Shown here in pieces: positions 8,738 to 20,987 of a stretch of 64,000 nucleotides of DNA. The number at the start of each line of letters is the position of its first letter. The stretch's first letter is position 1. The stretch comes from Candidatus Competibacter denitrificans Run_A_D11. GTDB taxonomy: Bacteria; Pseudomonadota; Gammaproteobacteria; Competibacterales; Competibacteraceae. The stretch lies in the NCBI RefSeq assembly GCF_001051235.1, contig NZ_CBTJ020000102.1, positions 1 through 64,000 on the forward strand, read 5' to 3'. Below the pieces are notes generated by a model. The model was not told where the DNA came from, made no database searches, and saw only the letters and a program-made list of their open reading frames with translations. The position numbers and the translations under genes are program-made.

Positions 8738-9258
8738 CGCCGTCTCCCGGCCTGTACCACCGCCGCGCCGAGTCGTTGCTGAGTTTGTCGGGTATGGCCA
8801 TGGCAAATCGCCACTGCCAACGCATCAGCGGCATCCGCCGCCGGCGCCTCCGCCAGCTTCAGTAACAACTTCATCATGTGCTGCACCTGAAGCTTGTCCG
8901 CCGCGCCACTCCCTACCACAGCCTGTTTAATCGCCCGTGGCGCGTACTCATTAACCGACAATCCCGCCATCACCACGGCACATAATGCCGCGCCACGCGC
9001 TTGGCCAAGCTTGAGTGCAGAATCGGGATTGCGATGCATAAAGACTTGTTCGACCGCCACTTCCTGTGGCTGATAAGTCCGCACAACCGTGGTGATTTCC
9101 TCAAAGATCGTTTTCAACCGCTCCGGCAAGGGGCGGTCGCTCGCGGTCTGGATGCAACCGCTGGCGATATAACAACGGCGTGGGCCATCGATATCAATGA
9201 TGCCATAACCGGTGATCCGCGAACCGGGATCGATGCCCATGAGCCGGATGGTCGTCAC
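8734..9258 (-). CDS. ruvC: RuvC, Holliday junction resolvase
   Basis: 174 residues (E. coli 173). RNase H-like fold with the four catalytic acidic residues visible: D in [14 protein letters not shown] in VAVEQVF, and two Asp in [12 protein letters not shown] near the C-terminus. It cuts Holliday junctions after RuvAB migration. The start is GTG, 2 bases after yebC ends, so the two are cotranscribed. Confidence 0.97.
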   Translation of the reverse strand: MTTIRLMGIDPGSRITGYGIIDIDGPRRCYIASGCIQTASDRPLPERLKTIFEEITTVVRTYQPQEVAVEQVFMHRNPDSALKLGQARGAALCAVVMAGLSVNEYAPRAIKQAVVGSGAADKLQVQHMMKLLLKLAEAPAADAADALAVAICHGHTRQTQQRLGAAVVQAGRRR

Positions 9259-9260
9259 GC

Positions 9261-10004
9261 CTAGAGTTTCGCCAGAATGTCATCGGGGATATCGGCGTTG
9301 GAATAGACATTCTGGGTGTCATCCAAATCTTCCAGCAACTCCAGCAGCTTGACCATCTTCTGGGCATCTTCAAAACCCAGGGTGATATTGGACGCAGCGC
9401 GCTGGGTGACTTCAGCGGCTTCCGGCTCCAGCTTGGCCGCTTGCATGGCTTCCTTGACCTGGGAAAAGGCACTGGGTGTGGTCAGCACATCCACCGAACC
9501 ATCGGGATAGCTCACCACATCCTCCGCGCCCGCTTCAATGGCGACTTCCATGATGCGCTCTTCATTGCAACCGACCGAATAGTTCAACACCCCTTGTTCG
9601 GTAAACTGGAATCCTACCGACCCGCTGGTACCGAGATTGCCACCGCATTTGCTGAAAGCGTGGCGGACTTCCGCGACCGTGCGGTTGCGGTTATCGGTCA
9701 TGGCATCGACCATCACGGCCACGCCGCCAGGCCCATAACCTTCGTAGCGAATTTCTTCGTATTCAACCCCTTCCAGGCCACCGGTGCCGCGTTTGATCGC
9801 ACGCTCAATGGTGTCTCTGGGCATGTTAGCGGTAAGCGCCTTGTCCATCGCCAGCCGCAATCGAGGGTTGGCACTCGGATCGCCCCCACTCATACGCGAT
9901 GAGACTGTAATCTCGCGGATTAAGCGCGTGAACAGTTTGCCGCGCTTGGAATCTTGGGCGTTTTTCCGATGCTGGATATTGGCCCATTTACTATGTCCTG
10001 CCAT
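9261..10004 (-). CDS. yebC: YebC/PmpR-family protein
   Basis: 247 residues from the ATG at 10004, giving the family start [14 protein letters not shown] (usual length about 246). An upstream start at 10034 would add 10 atypical residues and is rejected. The family member TACO1 in mitochondria aids translation, and bacterial YebC has been reported both as a regulator and as a translation factor at proline stretches. It is first in the yebC-ruvCAB cluster, the common gammaproteobacterial order. Confidence 0.96.
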   Translation of the reverse strand: MAGHSKWANIQHRKNAQDSKRGKLFTRLIREITVSSRMSGGDPSANPRLRLAMDKALTANMPRDTIERAIKRGTGGLEGVEYEEIRYEGYGPGGVAVMVDAMTDNRNRTVAEVRHAFSKCGGNLGTSGSVGFQFTEQGVLNYSVGCNEERIMEVAIEAGAEDVVSYPDGSVDVLTTPSAFSQVKEAMQAAKLEPEAAEVTQRAASNITLGFEDAQKMVKLLELLEDLDDTQNVYSNADIPDDILAKL

Positions 10005-10637
10005 GAAAAGCCTCGTGCCTTGAAAACCTGTCAAAACCAGTGATCAGTTTATCAGGATTTTCTGCCAGAGACCCTCGATTCATCAAGCTGCTAGGGGATA
10101 GGACGACCCCCAGCCTCTGCGCCTGGGTTGGTTGGGGCGGTCGATTTGTGCGGATTGGTGAGCGTTCGATTTTCGGCCGCTCGTCCGATTTTCAATCATT
10201 CGATACACACTGCATTATTTTATTGCAATGCAATACTACGCCTTGTTTTATCAATAGCCACGATGTGTTCTGATTATGCTGCATTGCAGCTATCATCCGT
10301 GGCACGGATATTTCGGGCGCCGGGCCGGGCTTAGGTTTGGTGTCTACGGCTGCGGGGATTTGTTAAGCTGCCAGGCAGGCAATCTTCAGTGCAAGAGGCG
10401 GACTGAATGATTGATTTTTCCAGGACCGCTTCGGGTTTCGTTGCAGCGCCGCCATTCCCAGGCAACAGCACAGCACTGTGCAGACCTGGCTTTGGCGCTT
10501 AAGCCATCTAAAACAGGCTCTTCGCTAAAGATTGATATCCTAAGCCCTGGAAAAAATTCCCACCCGCAATCTTCCCGCCTCTCTGCAAGCCGCATTGCCT
10601 AGCTTTAATGAATGCAAACTTTCTTTGAGGAACCCTG
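10005..10637. other. Intergenic region between yebC and hppA
   Basis: About 630 bases without a convincing gene. It separates divergent yebC and hppA, so it should hold both promoters. A 14-bp palindrome (GCACAGCACTGTGC, 468 bases in, at 10468-10481) and the AT-rich stretch around 10200-10260 are the only local structures noticed. The hppA ribosome binding site GAGGAA is at its right end. No structured RNA was recognised. Confidence 0.5.
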
Positions 10638-13142
<2,505 letters not shown>

Positions 13143-13261
13143 TGGTTATTACGCCGCATCGTCGCTATGATGCTCTGAAGGGAGCAGTACACGCTTCCCT
13201 GCGTGCCGCGACGGTGAAGGCGAATCCAGAACATTGATTCTTCTAATAAAGGACCGATCAC

Positions 13262-14026
13262 ATGTCTATCCATCTCTACTATTCATTGATTCCAGAAGCG
13301 CTGATTGCCTCCATGCTGCCGCCCGAAAAGTTCGGCCAGTATTACGCGACGGGGCACAAGTTCAAATCGAAGGGCCAGGCGGTGTTCTTTGAAGTCGATC
13401 CGAACTACCGGCATCCGTATTTCGACATTGACGGCTGTTATAAGCGCTGCGTGGCCAAGGCCGACGGCTCACCCAAAAATTCGATCTACGTTTCGATGTA
13501 TCGGGTGACGGAACATCTTCCCGTCAGCGCCCTGGGCAAGATGTACCTGACCACGGCAATGGGCGAAACGCTGGGCTTGAGCCGTGGGGAGGCGCTGCCG
13601 AAGGTCGAGAAGGAACTGCACATGTATCAGGACCTTGCGCCAATCAACAGCCTGGTGGTGAGCGTGTTTGATCCGGCTGCTTACTATGCCGATGTGGTGA
13701 CCAAGCCCTCCCATTCGTTCCGCTTTCCTGGCATGTGCTTCGTCGAACTGGAATTGGGGATGCTGGCGCGTGATCCGGCGAACGGTCGAGAGGGCGATTT
13801 GCCGTATTCCTTCATGCAGCACCTGCGCGAGGCGTTGATGGAGCTGGAGCCGGTCTCGAAGCAGAACAAGCTGGTGCATCGCGTCCACTCGCTCGAATTC
13901 CCGTTCCGCATGGTCAAAAACGGCTTTTTTGCGGGCATCGGTGAGGAACTAGTTTATTACCCGATGCTCTCTCCCGTCGTCCTGAGAAAGGATCACAGCA
14001 ACTGGTGGCGCTCGGCCAATCTGTAG
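13262..14026 (+). CDS. Unknown protein following the pyrophosphatase
   Basis: 254 residues, not recognised. It has no signal peptide or membrane segment and appears cytoplasmic. It is well-formed, with an AAGGA ribosome binding site and codon use like its neighbours. Notable stretches are FGQYYATGHKFKSKGQAVFF and YFDIDGCYKRC. It lies 119 bases after hppA on the same strand, so a shared transcript and a link to pyrophosphate or ion metabolism are possible but unproven. A strong hairpin follows the stop by 9 bases. Confidence 0.75.
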   Translation: MSIHLYYSLIPEALIASMLPPEKFGQYYATGHKFKSKGQAVFFEVDPNYRHPYFDIDGCYKRCVAKADGSPKNSIYVSMYRVTEHLPVSALGKMYLTTAMGETLGLSRGEALPKVEKELHMYQDLAPINSLVVSVFDPAAYYADVVTKPSHSFRFPGMCFVELELGMLARDPANGREGDLPYSFMQHLREALMELEPVSKQNKLVHRVHSLEFPFRMVKNGFFAGIGEELVYYPMLSPVVLRKDHSNWWRSANL

Positions 14027-14035
14027 CAAACGCGG

Positions 14036-14068
14036 AACCGCTCCAGGTGGGTAACCCCTGGAACGGTT
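14036..14068 (+). terminator. Hairpin after the unknown gene
   Basis: A 12-bp stem (AACCGCTCCAGG with CCTGGAACGGTT, one mismatch on this strand) encloses a 9-base loop, 9 bases past the preceding stop. No U-run follows, so termination may be Rho-aided or the hairpin may only protect the 3' end. The decayed activator fragment starts immediately to its right. Confidence 0.5.
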
Positions 14069-14380
14069 ATCTATGAAGCGATCATCGCCCGGCTGGAACA
14101 CTATGCGTGGCCGGGCAATGTCCGGGAACTGCATAACGTGATCGAGAGCATGGTCTTGATGAGCGACCATCCGGTGCTTGGGGTCGAGGACTTACCGCTT
14201 GATTTTATGGCCGATGTAGCGGGCGATGAAGCAGGCGCCAGTGCGGCATTCAGACTCTCCGAGAGCGAAGCCGATCTCATCCGGCGTGCGATTGCCGCCA
14301 CCCACGGTAATCTGACTCGTGCCGCCCGCGAGCTTGATATTGCCAAAAGGACCTGTTTGGAAACTCAAAGCTGGGAGGAT
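14069..14380 (+). pseudogene. Decayed C-terminal piece of a sigma-54 activator (NtrC family)
   Basis: In one frame from 14069 the translation contains YAWPGNVRELHNVIESMVLM, the end of an AAA+ sigma-54 interaction domain. A Fis-type helix-turn-helix follows (RRAIAATHGNLTRAARELDIAKRT). The N-terminal sensor and nearly all of the ATPase are missing. After AKRT the frame is lost, whereas the family continues LYRKLK; one or two lost bases near 14355-14370 would restore a KLK-like reading. No start codon or ribosome binding site fits. The fragment overlaps the 3' end of the convergent lipase-like gene. It is a relic of deletion or rearrangement. Confidence 0.8.
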
Positions 14381-15045
14381 ACCGGCACTTTATCGTCTTG
14401 CCATGCGGAAAAGGCCGCATGGCGAAACCGGCCGGTGGCGAAGAACGCGATAGCCTGGGCAACTGCGGTGGGGTCCACCAGCATCTGCATGTGCGACACC
14501 GGCAAACAAATATGATCGCTCAAGCCGGAAAACTGGGTTTCGACCACCGCGATCATCCCGTCGGAAGGTGCCGGCATACCGGGAAATAAAAGCCCAAAAC
14601 CGATATTTAAAGTACCCGCGATGGAGCCGATGCGGTTAGAGGCCACCCAAGGTGGTGCATCGCCCAGCAGTCCACCCTCCAAACCCCGACCAACGCAGAA
14701 GCCCAGACCAGTCCCGTGCATGATCTGCGCGGCGTAGCTGCCCTGATGAGGTGTGCCCATCGTCACCACCTGGCCGGGTTTCTGCTTCGGATAGATATGA
14801 AATAAATGCCGCACCACCAACCCGCCCATGCTGTGAGCAAGAAAATGAATGATCGGGGTATCGACTTGGCTCAACAGCGCCTGGAGATCGTGGGCATTTT
14901 CCGCTGGGGATCGGGTCATGCTGGGATAAGAGTAGTTGATGGTCTGATAACCCGATTCCTCCAACCAATACTCCAGCAAGCGCATCCACAGGCCATGGAC
15001 ATACAAGCCATGCACTAGCACTACCGTTTCTCGCCGCGCTGTCAT
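14365..15045 (-). CDS. Alpha/beta hydrolase, lipase-like
   Basis: 226 residues. The N-terminal VVLVHGLYVHG provides the oxyanion-hole motif. The nucleophile elbow AHSMGG gives S72, and D162 (SDGMIAV) and H185 (PVSHMQM) complete a likely triad. It has no signal peptide, so it is probably cytoplasmic. The fold suggests an esterase or lipase, but the substrate is unknown. The last 15-20 residues run into the decayed activator fragment on the other strand and may be a non-native tail. Confidence 0.85.
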   Translation of the reverse strand: MTARRETVVLVHGLYVHGLWMRLLEYWLEESGYQTINYSYPSMTRSPAENAHDLQALLSQVDTPIIHFLAHSMGGLVVRHLFHIYPKQKPGQVVTMGTPHQGSYAAQIMHGTGLGFCVGRGLEGGLLGDAPPWVASNRIGSIAGTLNIGFGLLFPGMPAPSDGMIAVVETQFSGLSDHICLPVSHMQMLVDPTAVAQAIAFFATGRFRHAAFSAWQDDKVPVSSQL

Positions 15046-15173
15046 TGTCGTTATCTCCGCTGCGTTTTATCGCGCTGACCGTGAGCGCTTATTCTAGCGA
15101 AATCCGCTGGGCGGCGTTTTCAGGATTTACCGGTTTTTCATCCTTTCGAAAAATTTCTGTCATCCGATTGCAA

Positions 15174-15204
15174 TAGTGTAAAAACAACACTAATATATTA
15201 GTGT
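15174..15204. promoter_or_regulatory. Palindromic operator upstream of nrtR-nadA
   Basis: ACACTAATATATTAGTGT (15187-15204) is a perfect 18-bp palindrome, and a further half-site TAGTGT lies at 15174-15179. The TAGTGT copies begin 25 bases apart. It sits 12-30 bases before the nrtR start. NrtR regulators bind palindromes next to NAD genes and often to their own gene, so autoregulation is likely. Confidence 0.65.
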
Positions 15205-15216
15205 AATCTCAACACC

Positions 15217-15879
15217 ATGATCGGATGCCAGGCGATGACCCTGAGGATACCGCTGCTTCTGACCGCCGAGATCGTACCGTTTGCGATCTGCACCGAACGC
15301 TTGGCGGTGTTGTTGGTACAACAGGCAACGACCTGGCGACTACCAGGCGGACCTGTGGGTGGCGAGGAAGATTTGGATGCCGCCGCGCGCCGTCATTTGG
15401 CGGAGCAAACCGGCCTGGGCGAAATCTATCTGGAGCAGCTTTATACCTTTGGAGAACCTAACCGGGATAGCGGGCAACGGGCAGTAGCGGTGGCTTATTA
15501 CGCGCTGGTTCGTGCCGGGTTTTCGTTGGCTGATGCGGTTCCGGCCATCGCAGAAACTCGCTGGGTCGCGGTGGACGACATGCCGGTTCTGGCGCTGGAT
15601 CATGCTGCTATCGTCACACTGGCCCGGCGCCGGTTAGCGGCCAAACTGGCGTATTCGACCATCGCTCTACAGCTAATGCCGGAGTGTTTCACCCTGAGCC
15701 AGTTACAGGCCGTGCATGAAATCATTTTGGGAGAGCTGTTGGACAAGCGCAATTTTCGCAAGCGCATCTTAGCACTGGATTGCATCGAGGCGACCGGAGA
15801 GATGGCGCGGCAGTATGGCCATCGCCCGGCACGATTATTCCGGGCCAAGCGTCCCGGCCAGGTTGATTTTATCAAGTGA
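15217..15879 (+). CDS. nrtR: NrtR-type regulator of NAD biosynthesis
   Basis: 220 residues. An N-terminal Nudix-like domain (about 15-145) has a degraded catalytic box: [24 protein letters not shown] lacks the REUXEE signature (RRHLAEQ), as expected for a sensor that binds rather than cleaves ADP-ribose compounds. A C-terminal winged helix (about 150-220) contains [27 protein letters not shown], typical of NrtR. The start may be 15217 or the in-frame ATG at 15235, which has AGG nearby. It lies 31 bases before nadA, its likely target. Confidence 0.9.
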   Translation: MIGCQAMTLRIPLLLTAEIVPFAICTERLAVLLVQQATTWRLPGGPVGGEEDLDAAARRHLAEQTGLGEIYLEQLYTFGEPNRDSGQRAVAVAYYALVRAGFSLADAVPAIAETRWVAVDDMPVLALDHAAIVTLARRRLAAKLAYSTIALQLMPECFTLSQLQAVHEIILGELLDKRNFRKRILALDCIEATGEMARQYGHRPARLFRAKRPGQVDFIK

Positions 15880-15910
15880 CGCGGCCGCAGCCGGTCGCCG
15901 GAGAACTATC

Positions 15911-16993
15911 ATGAGCGCTGTCGCTTCCCCGATCATCTTGCAGGATCGTCGCTTGTCACCCGCACAAGTACCGCCCACCGTAGTCGAATCATTGGATGCC
16001 ATGGAACGGGAGCGGCTCGTGGCCAAGATCAAGCGCCTGTTGGTCGAGCAGGACGCCACGCTGGTGGCCCATTACTACACCGCACCAGAACTGCAAGAAC
16101 TGGCGGACGCCACCGGCGGCTATGTCTCCGATTCGCTTGATATGGCCCGCTTCGGCGCTGAATCGAAAGCTAGCACCCTCGTCGTGGCCGGCGTGCGGTT
16201 CATGGGCGAAACCGCCAAGATTCTTAATCCTGAGAAGCGGGTACTGATGCCTGACTTACAGGCGGAATGCTCGCTGGATTTAGGCTGCCCGGCCGATGAG
16301 TTTGCCGCATTCTGCGACCAGCATCCCGACCGGACGGTGGTGGTCTATGCCAACACCAGCGCCGCAGTCAAAGCACGTTCCGACTGGGTGGTCACTTCGG
16401 GCATTGCTCTGGAGCTGATCAGCCATCTGGCCGAGCGCGGTGATAAGTTGATCTGGGCACCGGATCGGCATTTAGGCGCCTATATCCAGCGCGAAACCGG
16501 TGCCGACATGTTGCTGTGGGGCGCCGCTTGCGTGGTGCATGAAGCATTTAAAGCCGATGGCTTGCGTAAGCTGCGCGCCGAACACCCCGACGCCAAGGTA
16601 TTGGTCCACCCCGAATCACCGCTGGATGTCATCGCCCAGGCTGATGTGGTAGGTTCGACCACCGCGATAGTCGAAGCCGCTCGCAAATTGTCAGCGAAAA
16701 AATTTATCGTTGCCACTGATAACGGCTTGTTTCACAAGATGAAACAGATTGCCCCCGACAAGGAGTTCCTTGAAGCCCCGGTAGCCGGCAAGGGTGCCAC
16801 CTGCGTCAGTTGCGCCCATTGCCCATGGATGGCGATGAACGGCTTGCGCAACCTGGCCCGCGTGTTGGAAACCGGTGCGAATGAAATCCAGATCGACGAA
16901 GCGATTCGTGCCCGCGCGGCGGTTCCGATCCGCCGCTTGCTCGAATTTGCCAAGCAGCGTAAGCGGGTCGTGCTCGGCAACAACGATGCGTGA
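15911..16993 (+). CDS. nadA: NadA, quinolinate synthase
   Basis: 360 residues. It condenses iminoaspartate with dihydroxyacetone phosphate to quinolinate in de novo NAD synthesis, using a [4Fe-4S] cluster. Likely cluster cysteines are C120 (AECSLD), C207 (GAACVVHE) and one of C298/C301/C304 in the CVSCAHC motif. The ATG at 15911 (MSAVASP) has GGAGA upstream; an open frame to 15815 is an extension into nrtR. The nrtR-nadA pair is probably one transcript under the palindrome at 15187. Confidence 0.96.
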   Translation: MSAVASPIILQDRRLSPAQVPPTVVESLDAMERERLVAKIKRLLVEQDATLVAHYYTAPELQELADATGGYVSDSLDMARFGAESKASTLVVAGVRFMGETAKILNPEKRVLMPDLQAECSLDLGCPADEFAAFCDQHPDRTVVVYANTSAAVKARSDWVVTSGIALELISHLAERGDKLIWAPDRHLGAYIQRETGADMLLWGAACVVHEAFKADGLRKLRAEHPDAKVLVHPESPLDVIAQADVVGSTTAIVEAARKLSAKKFIVATDNGLFHKMKQIAPDKEFLEAPVAGKGATCVSCAHCPWMAMNGLRNLARVLETGANEIQIDEAIRARAAVPIRRLLEFAKQRKRVVLGNNDA

Positions 16994-16997
16994 GCGC

Positions 16998-17069
16998 GAA
17001 AAAGCGACTTTTTCCTAACCCAGCGCAGGGTTTCACTCAGGGCGTGCCGTTTCTCCCCAAGGCACGCCC
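16998..17069. terminator. Two hairpins between convergent nadA and the GGDEF-EAL gene
   Basis: A 7-bp stem GAAAAAG/CTTTTTC (16998-17014) follows the nadA stop by 4 bases. A 9-bp GC-rich stem GGGCGTGCC/GGCACGCCC (17040-17069, 12-base loop) precedes the convergent gene's stop. Neither has a clear U-run. They plausibly act as a bidirectional end. Confidence 0.4.
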
Positions 17070-17080
17070 CAGCCCGCCGC

Positions 17081-20011
17081 TCAATTCACGCCCGACTGTC
17101 TGGCCAGAAACTCCGCACAACCATCGGCCGGCAGCGGGCTGCTGAAATAATAGCCTTGGGCTATATCGCAACCGTGCTCGCGCAGAAAGTTGAGCTGCGC
17201 TGAGGTCTCGACACCTTCGGCAATGACGGTTAAGCGCAAGCTCTTCCCCAACTGGATGATCGCGGTGGCAATGGCCGCATCGTCAGGGTCGGCTGGAATA
17301 TCCCGCACGAAAGATTGGTCGATTTTGAGATGATCGACGGGAAACTGTTTGAGGTAGCTCAAGCTGGAATAGCCGATTCCGAAATCGTCAACGGCAAACC
17401 GCACCCCACGCGCCCGCAGTCGGTGCATGGTTTGGATCATCTTGTCGGTATCGCGCATCAGCAGGCTTTCGGTCAGTTCTAGCTCCAGGAGATGTGGGGC
17501 CAAGCTTTGGCTTTCCAGCGCGGTGATGACCTGCTTTTCGAGGTCGGGCTGCAACCATTGTGGGGCCGACAGATTGACCGCGATGGGTACCGCCGGCAAT
17601 CCGGCATCCTGCCAGCGCCGTGCCTGAGCGCAGGCCGTCCGCAGCGTCCATTCACCGATGGCACTGATCAAGCCAGCTTCCTCGGCGATAGGAATAAATT
17701 TGATCGGTGAAATCAAGCCCTTGTCAGGATGACGCCAGCGAATGAGGGCTTCCATCCCAGTCACCCGGTAGGTCGCTAGGTCGATTTGCGGTTGGTAATG
17801 CAGGATGAACTCTTCCCGTTCCAAGGCTTGGCGCAATTGGTTACTTAAGATGAATAGCTCTGATACCCGGACATTAAGCTCGGAGGTAAAAAATACATAA
17901 TCGGCACGCCCGGCCGCTTTGGCGTGATACATCGCGCTGTCAGCGAAGCGAATGAGGGTCATCGGATCTTCGCTATCGACGGGATATACACTGATCCCAA
18001 TACTGGCATTGACGTGCATGATGTGATGGTACAAAGCAAATGGCGCCCGCAGCGCCCGTAGCAGATGCTCCGCCACTCGGCCGGCAAAGGCCGGTTCAGC
18101 CATATCCGGTAACACCAGGATAAACTCGTCACCGCCCTGGCGTGCCAACGTGTCCTCCTGCCGGACCGAATCGCGCAGGCGTTCGGTAACAGCGCGCAGC
18201 AACTGGTCACCGATATCATGACCCAGCGAATCGTTGAGCGTCTTGAAGTGATCGAGATCTAGAAACAGGATTCCGACATAATGTTGTTTGCGCCGAGCGC
18301 CATGGATCGCTTGTGATAGTCGATCCAATAACAAGGTTCGGTTAGGCAGCCCAGTCAGGGGATCGTGGGTCGCCATATGCTGGATGTGCTGGGCAACGAC
18401 TTCGCGCTGGGTTTCGCGGTCAAACAGATCGAGAGCGAAAGAGACTTCACCGGCTAAATTGGTGAGTAATCCGGTGATGTCATCGGCGAAAAAGCCGAGT
18501 TCCAACGCACAGGCGGTTAGACAACCGATCACCCCGCCGCTGCGGCGCAGCGGAAACGCCGCGGCCGCCCGCACGCCCAGGTGATTGGCCCACTCTTGCC
18601 ATGGCCCGCTGTCCGGGTCGTTTAGGAAGTCGTTGCTGACCACCGGATTACCCAAACGAAATGCCATACCGCAAGGCCCCATCCCTTCAGCTAGGCTGGG
18701 ATCAGTGGTGGCGTGGGGCACCGTCGGGTGAAGCGCAAGCGCGGCTGGCGTACCGGCGTAGGCGGCGGCTTCCAGCCAAGACGTTTCCGGGTTCACGAAA
18801 CTGATCGACACCAGCACGATCTGCTCCAACTCGGCCACAATCTGGCAGACCTGCCGGAACAGGTCATCCGGCTTAGCCTGCCTCATAATCGCGGCGTTCG
18901 TGCGACTGAGCGCGGCATATAGACTGTTCAGGCGCACGACTTTTCGTTCCACTAGCTTTTGCGCGCTCATGTCGCGGACGGCGGCAACTGTAATCGTGTG
19001 GCCCTTATAGTTGAAATGCCGCACCCAGAGATCGGCCGGAAAGGCGGTCCCATCCTTGCGGCGATGCCAGCGATCCATCAGCCGCCGCGATTCGGCGCGT
19101 GGCAATTGCGCATCGCTCGTGGGATCGCTGGCTAGATCGATATCCTTCAGTGCCAGCAACTCTTTCCGCGAGTAACCATACAGCGTGCAAGCCGCCGGAT
19201 TGACGGTCAGGATGCGCCCATCGCGACCATCGACCAAAAACAAAGCATCCCCAATGGTGGCGAACACGTTGCGATATTTCAGCTCACTAGCGTGCAAAGC
19301 CGCTTCGATCTTTTTGCGATTGGTAATATCTTCCTTGATGGCGAGGAAATGGGTAGTCGTCCCCCGTTCGTCGCGCAAGGGTGCAATTGCAGTCAATTCC
19401 CAATACAGGGTTCCATCCTTACGGCGATTGCAAAACTCGCCGCGCCACTCGTTGCCGGCCAGGATCGTTTGCCACAGTCGCCGATATTGTTCCGATGCGG
19501 TGCGACCGGATTTGAGAAAACGAGGATTGGCGCCGATGGCTTCGGCTTCGGTATAGCCGGTTACCTGGGTAAATTTCGGGTTAACGTATTCGATGATGCC
19601 TTCACAATCGGTGATCATTACCAGGTTGGCGCTTTGTTCAATGGCCCGCGAAAATAGGCGCAATTGCTGTTCCGCCCGCTGTCGCTCCTGAATTTCAGCA
19701 ATCAGTTCCTCCCGTTGCCGGAAAAACTCCTGGATCAGCCGAGCCAACTGGCCAAACTCGGTACGCTCATCGGCCAGCCCAGCGAGTGGGGCCGCATCCT
19801 GATGGTGCAGGCTTCGGGAAATCAGGTACAGCGGCCGGCTGATGGAATGGCACAGGCCGATAAACAGCACGATCAAAATTAGCAAGCTGACGGCCAAGAA
19901 CTTCTGGAATCCGCTATCTTGCAAAATCAGCATACCAGCCAGGAACAGGCCCATAAGAAAGAGCGGCACGCCGACAATGCTGATTTGGATCTTTCTGATC
20001 GGCTGTTTCAA
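17081..20011 (-). CDS. Membrane PAS-PAS-GAF-GGDEF-EAL protein (cyclic di-GMP turnover)
   Basis: 976 residues. Two membrane helices (about 8-30 and 37-57) precede a HAMP-like linker, PAS domains (about 120-235 and 245-360), a GAF domain (about 375-520), GGDEF (about 535-700) and EAL (about 715-970). The GGDEF motif is intact (GGDEF, about 624-628), as are EAL (MEALIRW, about 751) and DDFGIGYSSL. Both diguanylate cyclase and phosphodiesterase activity are therefore possible. The start is TTG, overlapping the rarD stop as TTGA. It is last in a three-gene unit behind rarD and the GDT1-like gene. Confidence 0.93.
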   Translation of the reverse strand: MKQPIRKIQISIVGVPLFLMGLFLAGMLILQDSGFQKFLAVSLLILIVLFIGLCHSISRPLYLISRSLHHQDAAPLAGLADERTEFGQLARLIQEFFRQREELIAEIQERQRAEQQLRLFSRAIEQSANLVMITDCEGIIEYVNPKFTQVTGYTEAEAIGANPRFLKSGRTASEQYRRLWQTILAGNEWRGEFCNRRKDGTLYWELTAIAPLRDERGTTTHFLAIKEDITNRKKIEAALHASELKYRNVFATIGDALFLVDGRDGRILTVNPAACTLYGYSRKELLALKDIDLASDPTSDAQLPRAESRRLMDRWHRRKDGTAFPADLWVRHFNYKGHTITVAAVRDMSAQKLVERKVVRLNSLYAALSRTNAAIMRQAKPDDLFRQVCQIVAELEQIVLVSISFVNPETSWLEAAAYAGTPAALALHPTVPHATTDPSLAEGMGPCGMAFRLGNPVVSNDFLNDPDSGPWQEWANHLGVRAAAAFPLRRSGGVIGCLTACALELGFFADDITGLLTNLAGEVSFALDLFDRETQREVVAQHIQHMATHDPLTGLPNRTLLLDRLSQAIHGARRKQHYVGILFLDLDHFKTLNDSLGHDIGDQLLRAVTERLRDSVRQEDTLARQGGDEFILVLPDMAEPAFAGRVAEHLLRALRAPFALYHHIMHVNASIGISVYPVDSEDPMTLIRFADSAMYHAKAAGRADYVFFTSELNVRVSELFILSNQLRQALEREEFILHYQPQIDLATYRVTGMEALIRWRHPDKGLISPIKFIPIAEEAGLISAIGEWTLRTACAQARRWQDAGLPAVPIAVNLSAPQWLQPDLEKQVITALESQSLAPHLLELELTESLLMRDTDKMIQTMHRLRARGVRFAVDDFGIGYSSLSYLKQFPVDHLKIDQSFVRDIPADPDDAAIATAIIQLGKSLRLTVIAEGVETSAQLNFLREHGCDIAQGYYFSSPLPADGCAEFLARQSGVN

Positions 20012-20970
20012 GAGGGGGTCTCCTGCTGCCCCAGCAAACCGGCCGTGCTTCCCTTCATCCGATGGCGGTACACGCTATAGGCATCGGCGCTATAAACGGT
20101 CAGGGCCAACCAGATACAGCCGAAGGCTGCGAGATGCAATGCGGTAAAGGGTTCCCGATAAACCACAACCGCCAACAGAAACTGCAAGGTCGGCGTCAGG
20201 TATTGAATCAAGCCCACCACGGAAAGATGGAGCCGACGGCCAGCTTCCAAAAACATCACCAGTGGAATCACGGTCACTAAGCCAGCAGCGGACAGCAATC
20301 CATCGGTTTCTCGATCCAGCGCACCGAACGCACCGCTACCGTTCACCCCAAGCACGAGCAGAAATAACAAGGCCACCGGTGCCAGCAACCCGGTTTCCAC
20401 AGCCAATCCCAGGATAGCAGCGTGGCCATCTTTTTTCCGCAGCAGCCCATAGCCCCCAAAACTTAAGGCCAAAGCCAGGGAAATCCAGGGAAAGGTGCCA
20501 TAGCCCACGACCAGGATCAGTACCCCACCCGCCGCGATGGCCACTGCAAGCCAGTGAAGGGGTTTTAAGCGCTCACCCAGCACCAACACACCCAAGAGCA
20601 CATTGACCAAGGGATTGATGTAATAACCCAGGCTGGCTTGCAAAATCCGGCCGTTTTGCACCGTCCAGATGTAAAGTAGCCAATTGGCGGCAATCAACAG
20701 CGTCGTGCAGAGGTAAAAGCCTAGGCGGCGCGGATCGCGCAGCGCATTCAACAAGGTTTGTCCCTCTCCCCGCCAAAAGATCAGCGCCAGCAACAACACA
20801 GCCGACCACACGATGCGATGCGCCAGCACTTCCAACGCGGAAACGTGATGGAGCCATTTGAAATATACCGGAAACAGGCCCCAGATACTAAAGCAGCCCA
20901 GCGCATAGAGGACGCCGGCAAGATGAGCGGCGGACGACAGGGAGGAAGCCGGTCGCAATACAAGCGGCAT
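20008..20970 (-). CDS. rarD: RarD-type EamA transporter
   Basis: 320 residues from ATG 20970 (MPLVLRPASS); an upstream open frame to 21111 would overlap the preceding gene and is rejected. It has about 10 membrane helices with two EamA repeats. Family motifs are FSIWGLFPVYFKWL near the start, YYINPLVNVLLGV (about 120) and FIxYLTPTLQFLLAV-like LIQYLTPTLQ (about 265). RarD proteins export small metabolites; E. coli RarD is linked to chloramphenicol sensitivity. The substrate here is unknown. It starts 17 bases after the GDT1-like gene. Confidence 0.9.
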   Translation of the reverse strand: MPLVLRPASSLSSAAHLAGVLYALGCFSIWGLFPVYFKWLHHVSALEVLAHRIVWSAVLLLALIFWRGEGQTLLNALRDPRRLGFYLCTTLLIAANWLLYIWTVQNGRILQASLGYYINPLVNVLLGVLVLGERLKPLHWLAVAIAAGGVLILVVGYGTFPWISLALALSFGGYGLLRKKDGHAAILGLAVETGLLAPVALLFLLVLGVNGSGAFGALDRETDGLLSAAGLVTVIPLVMFLEAGRRLHLSVVGLIQYLTPTLQFLLAVVVYREPFTALHLAAFGCIWLALTVYSADAYSVYRHRMKGSTAGLLGQQETPS

Positions 20971-20987
20971 GGCGCGCCGACCTCGAT

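Noticed and set aside
14401..14422. Perfect hairpin CCATGCGG/CCGCATGG
   Set aside because: It lies inside the lipase-like coding sequence, so a terminator role was not assigned.
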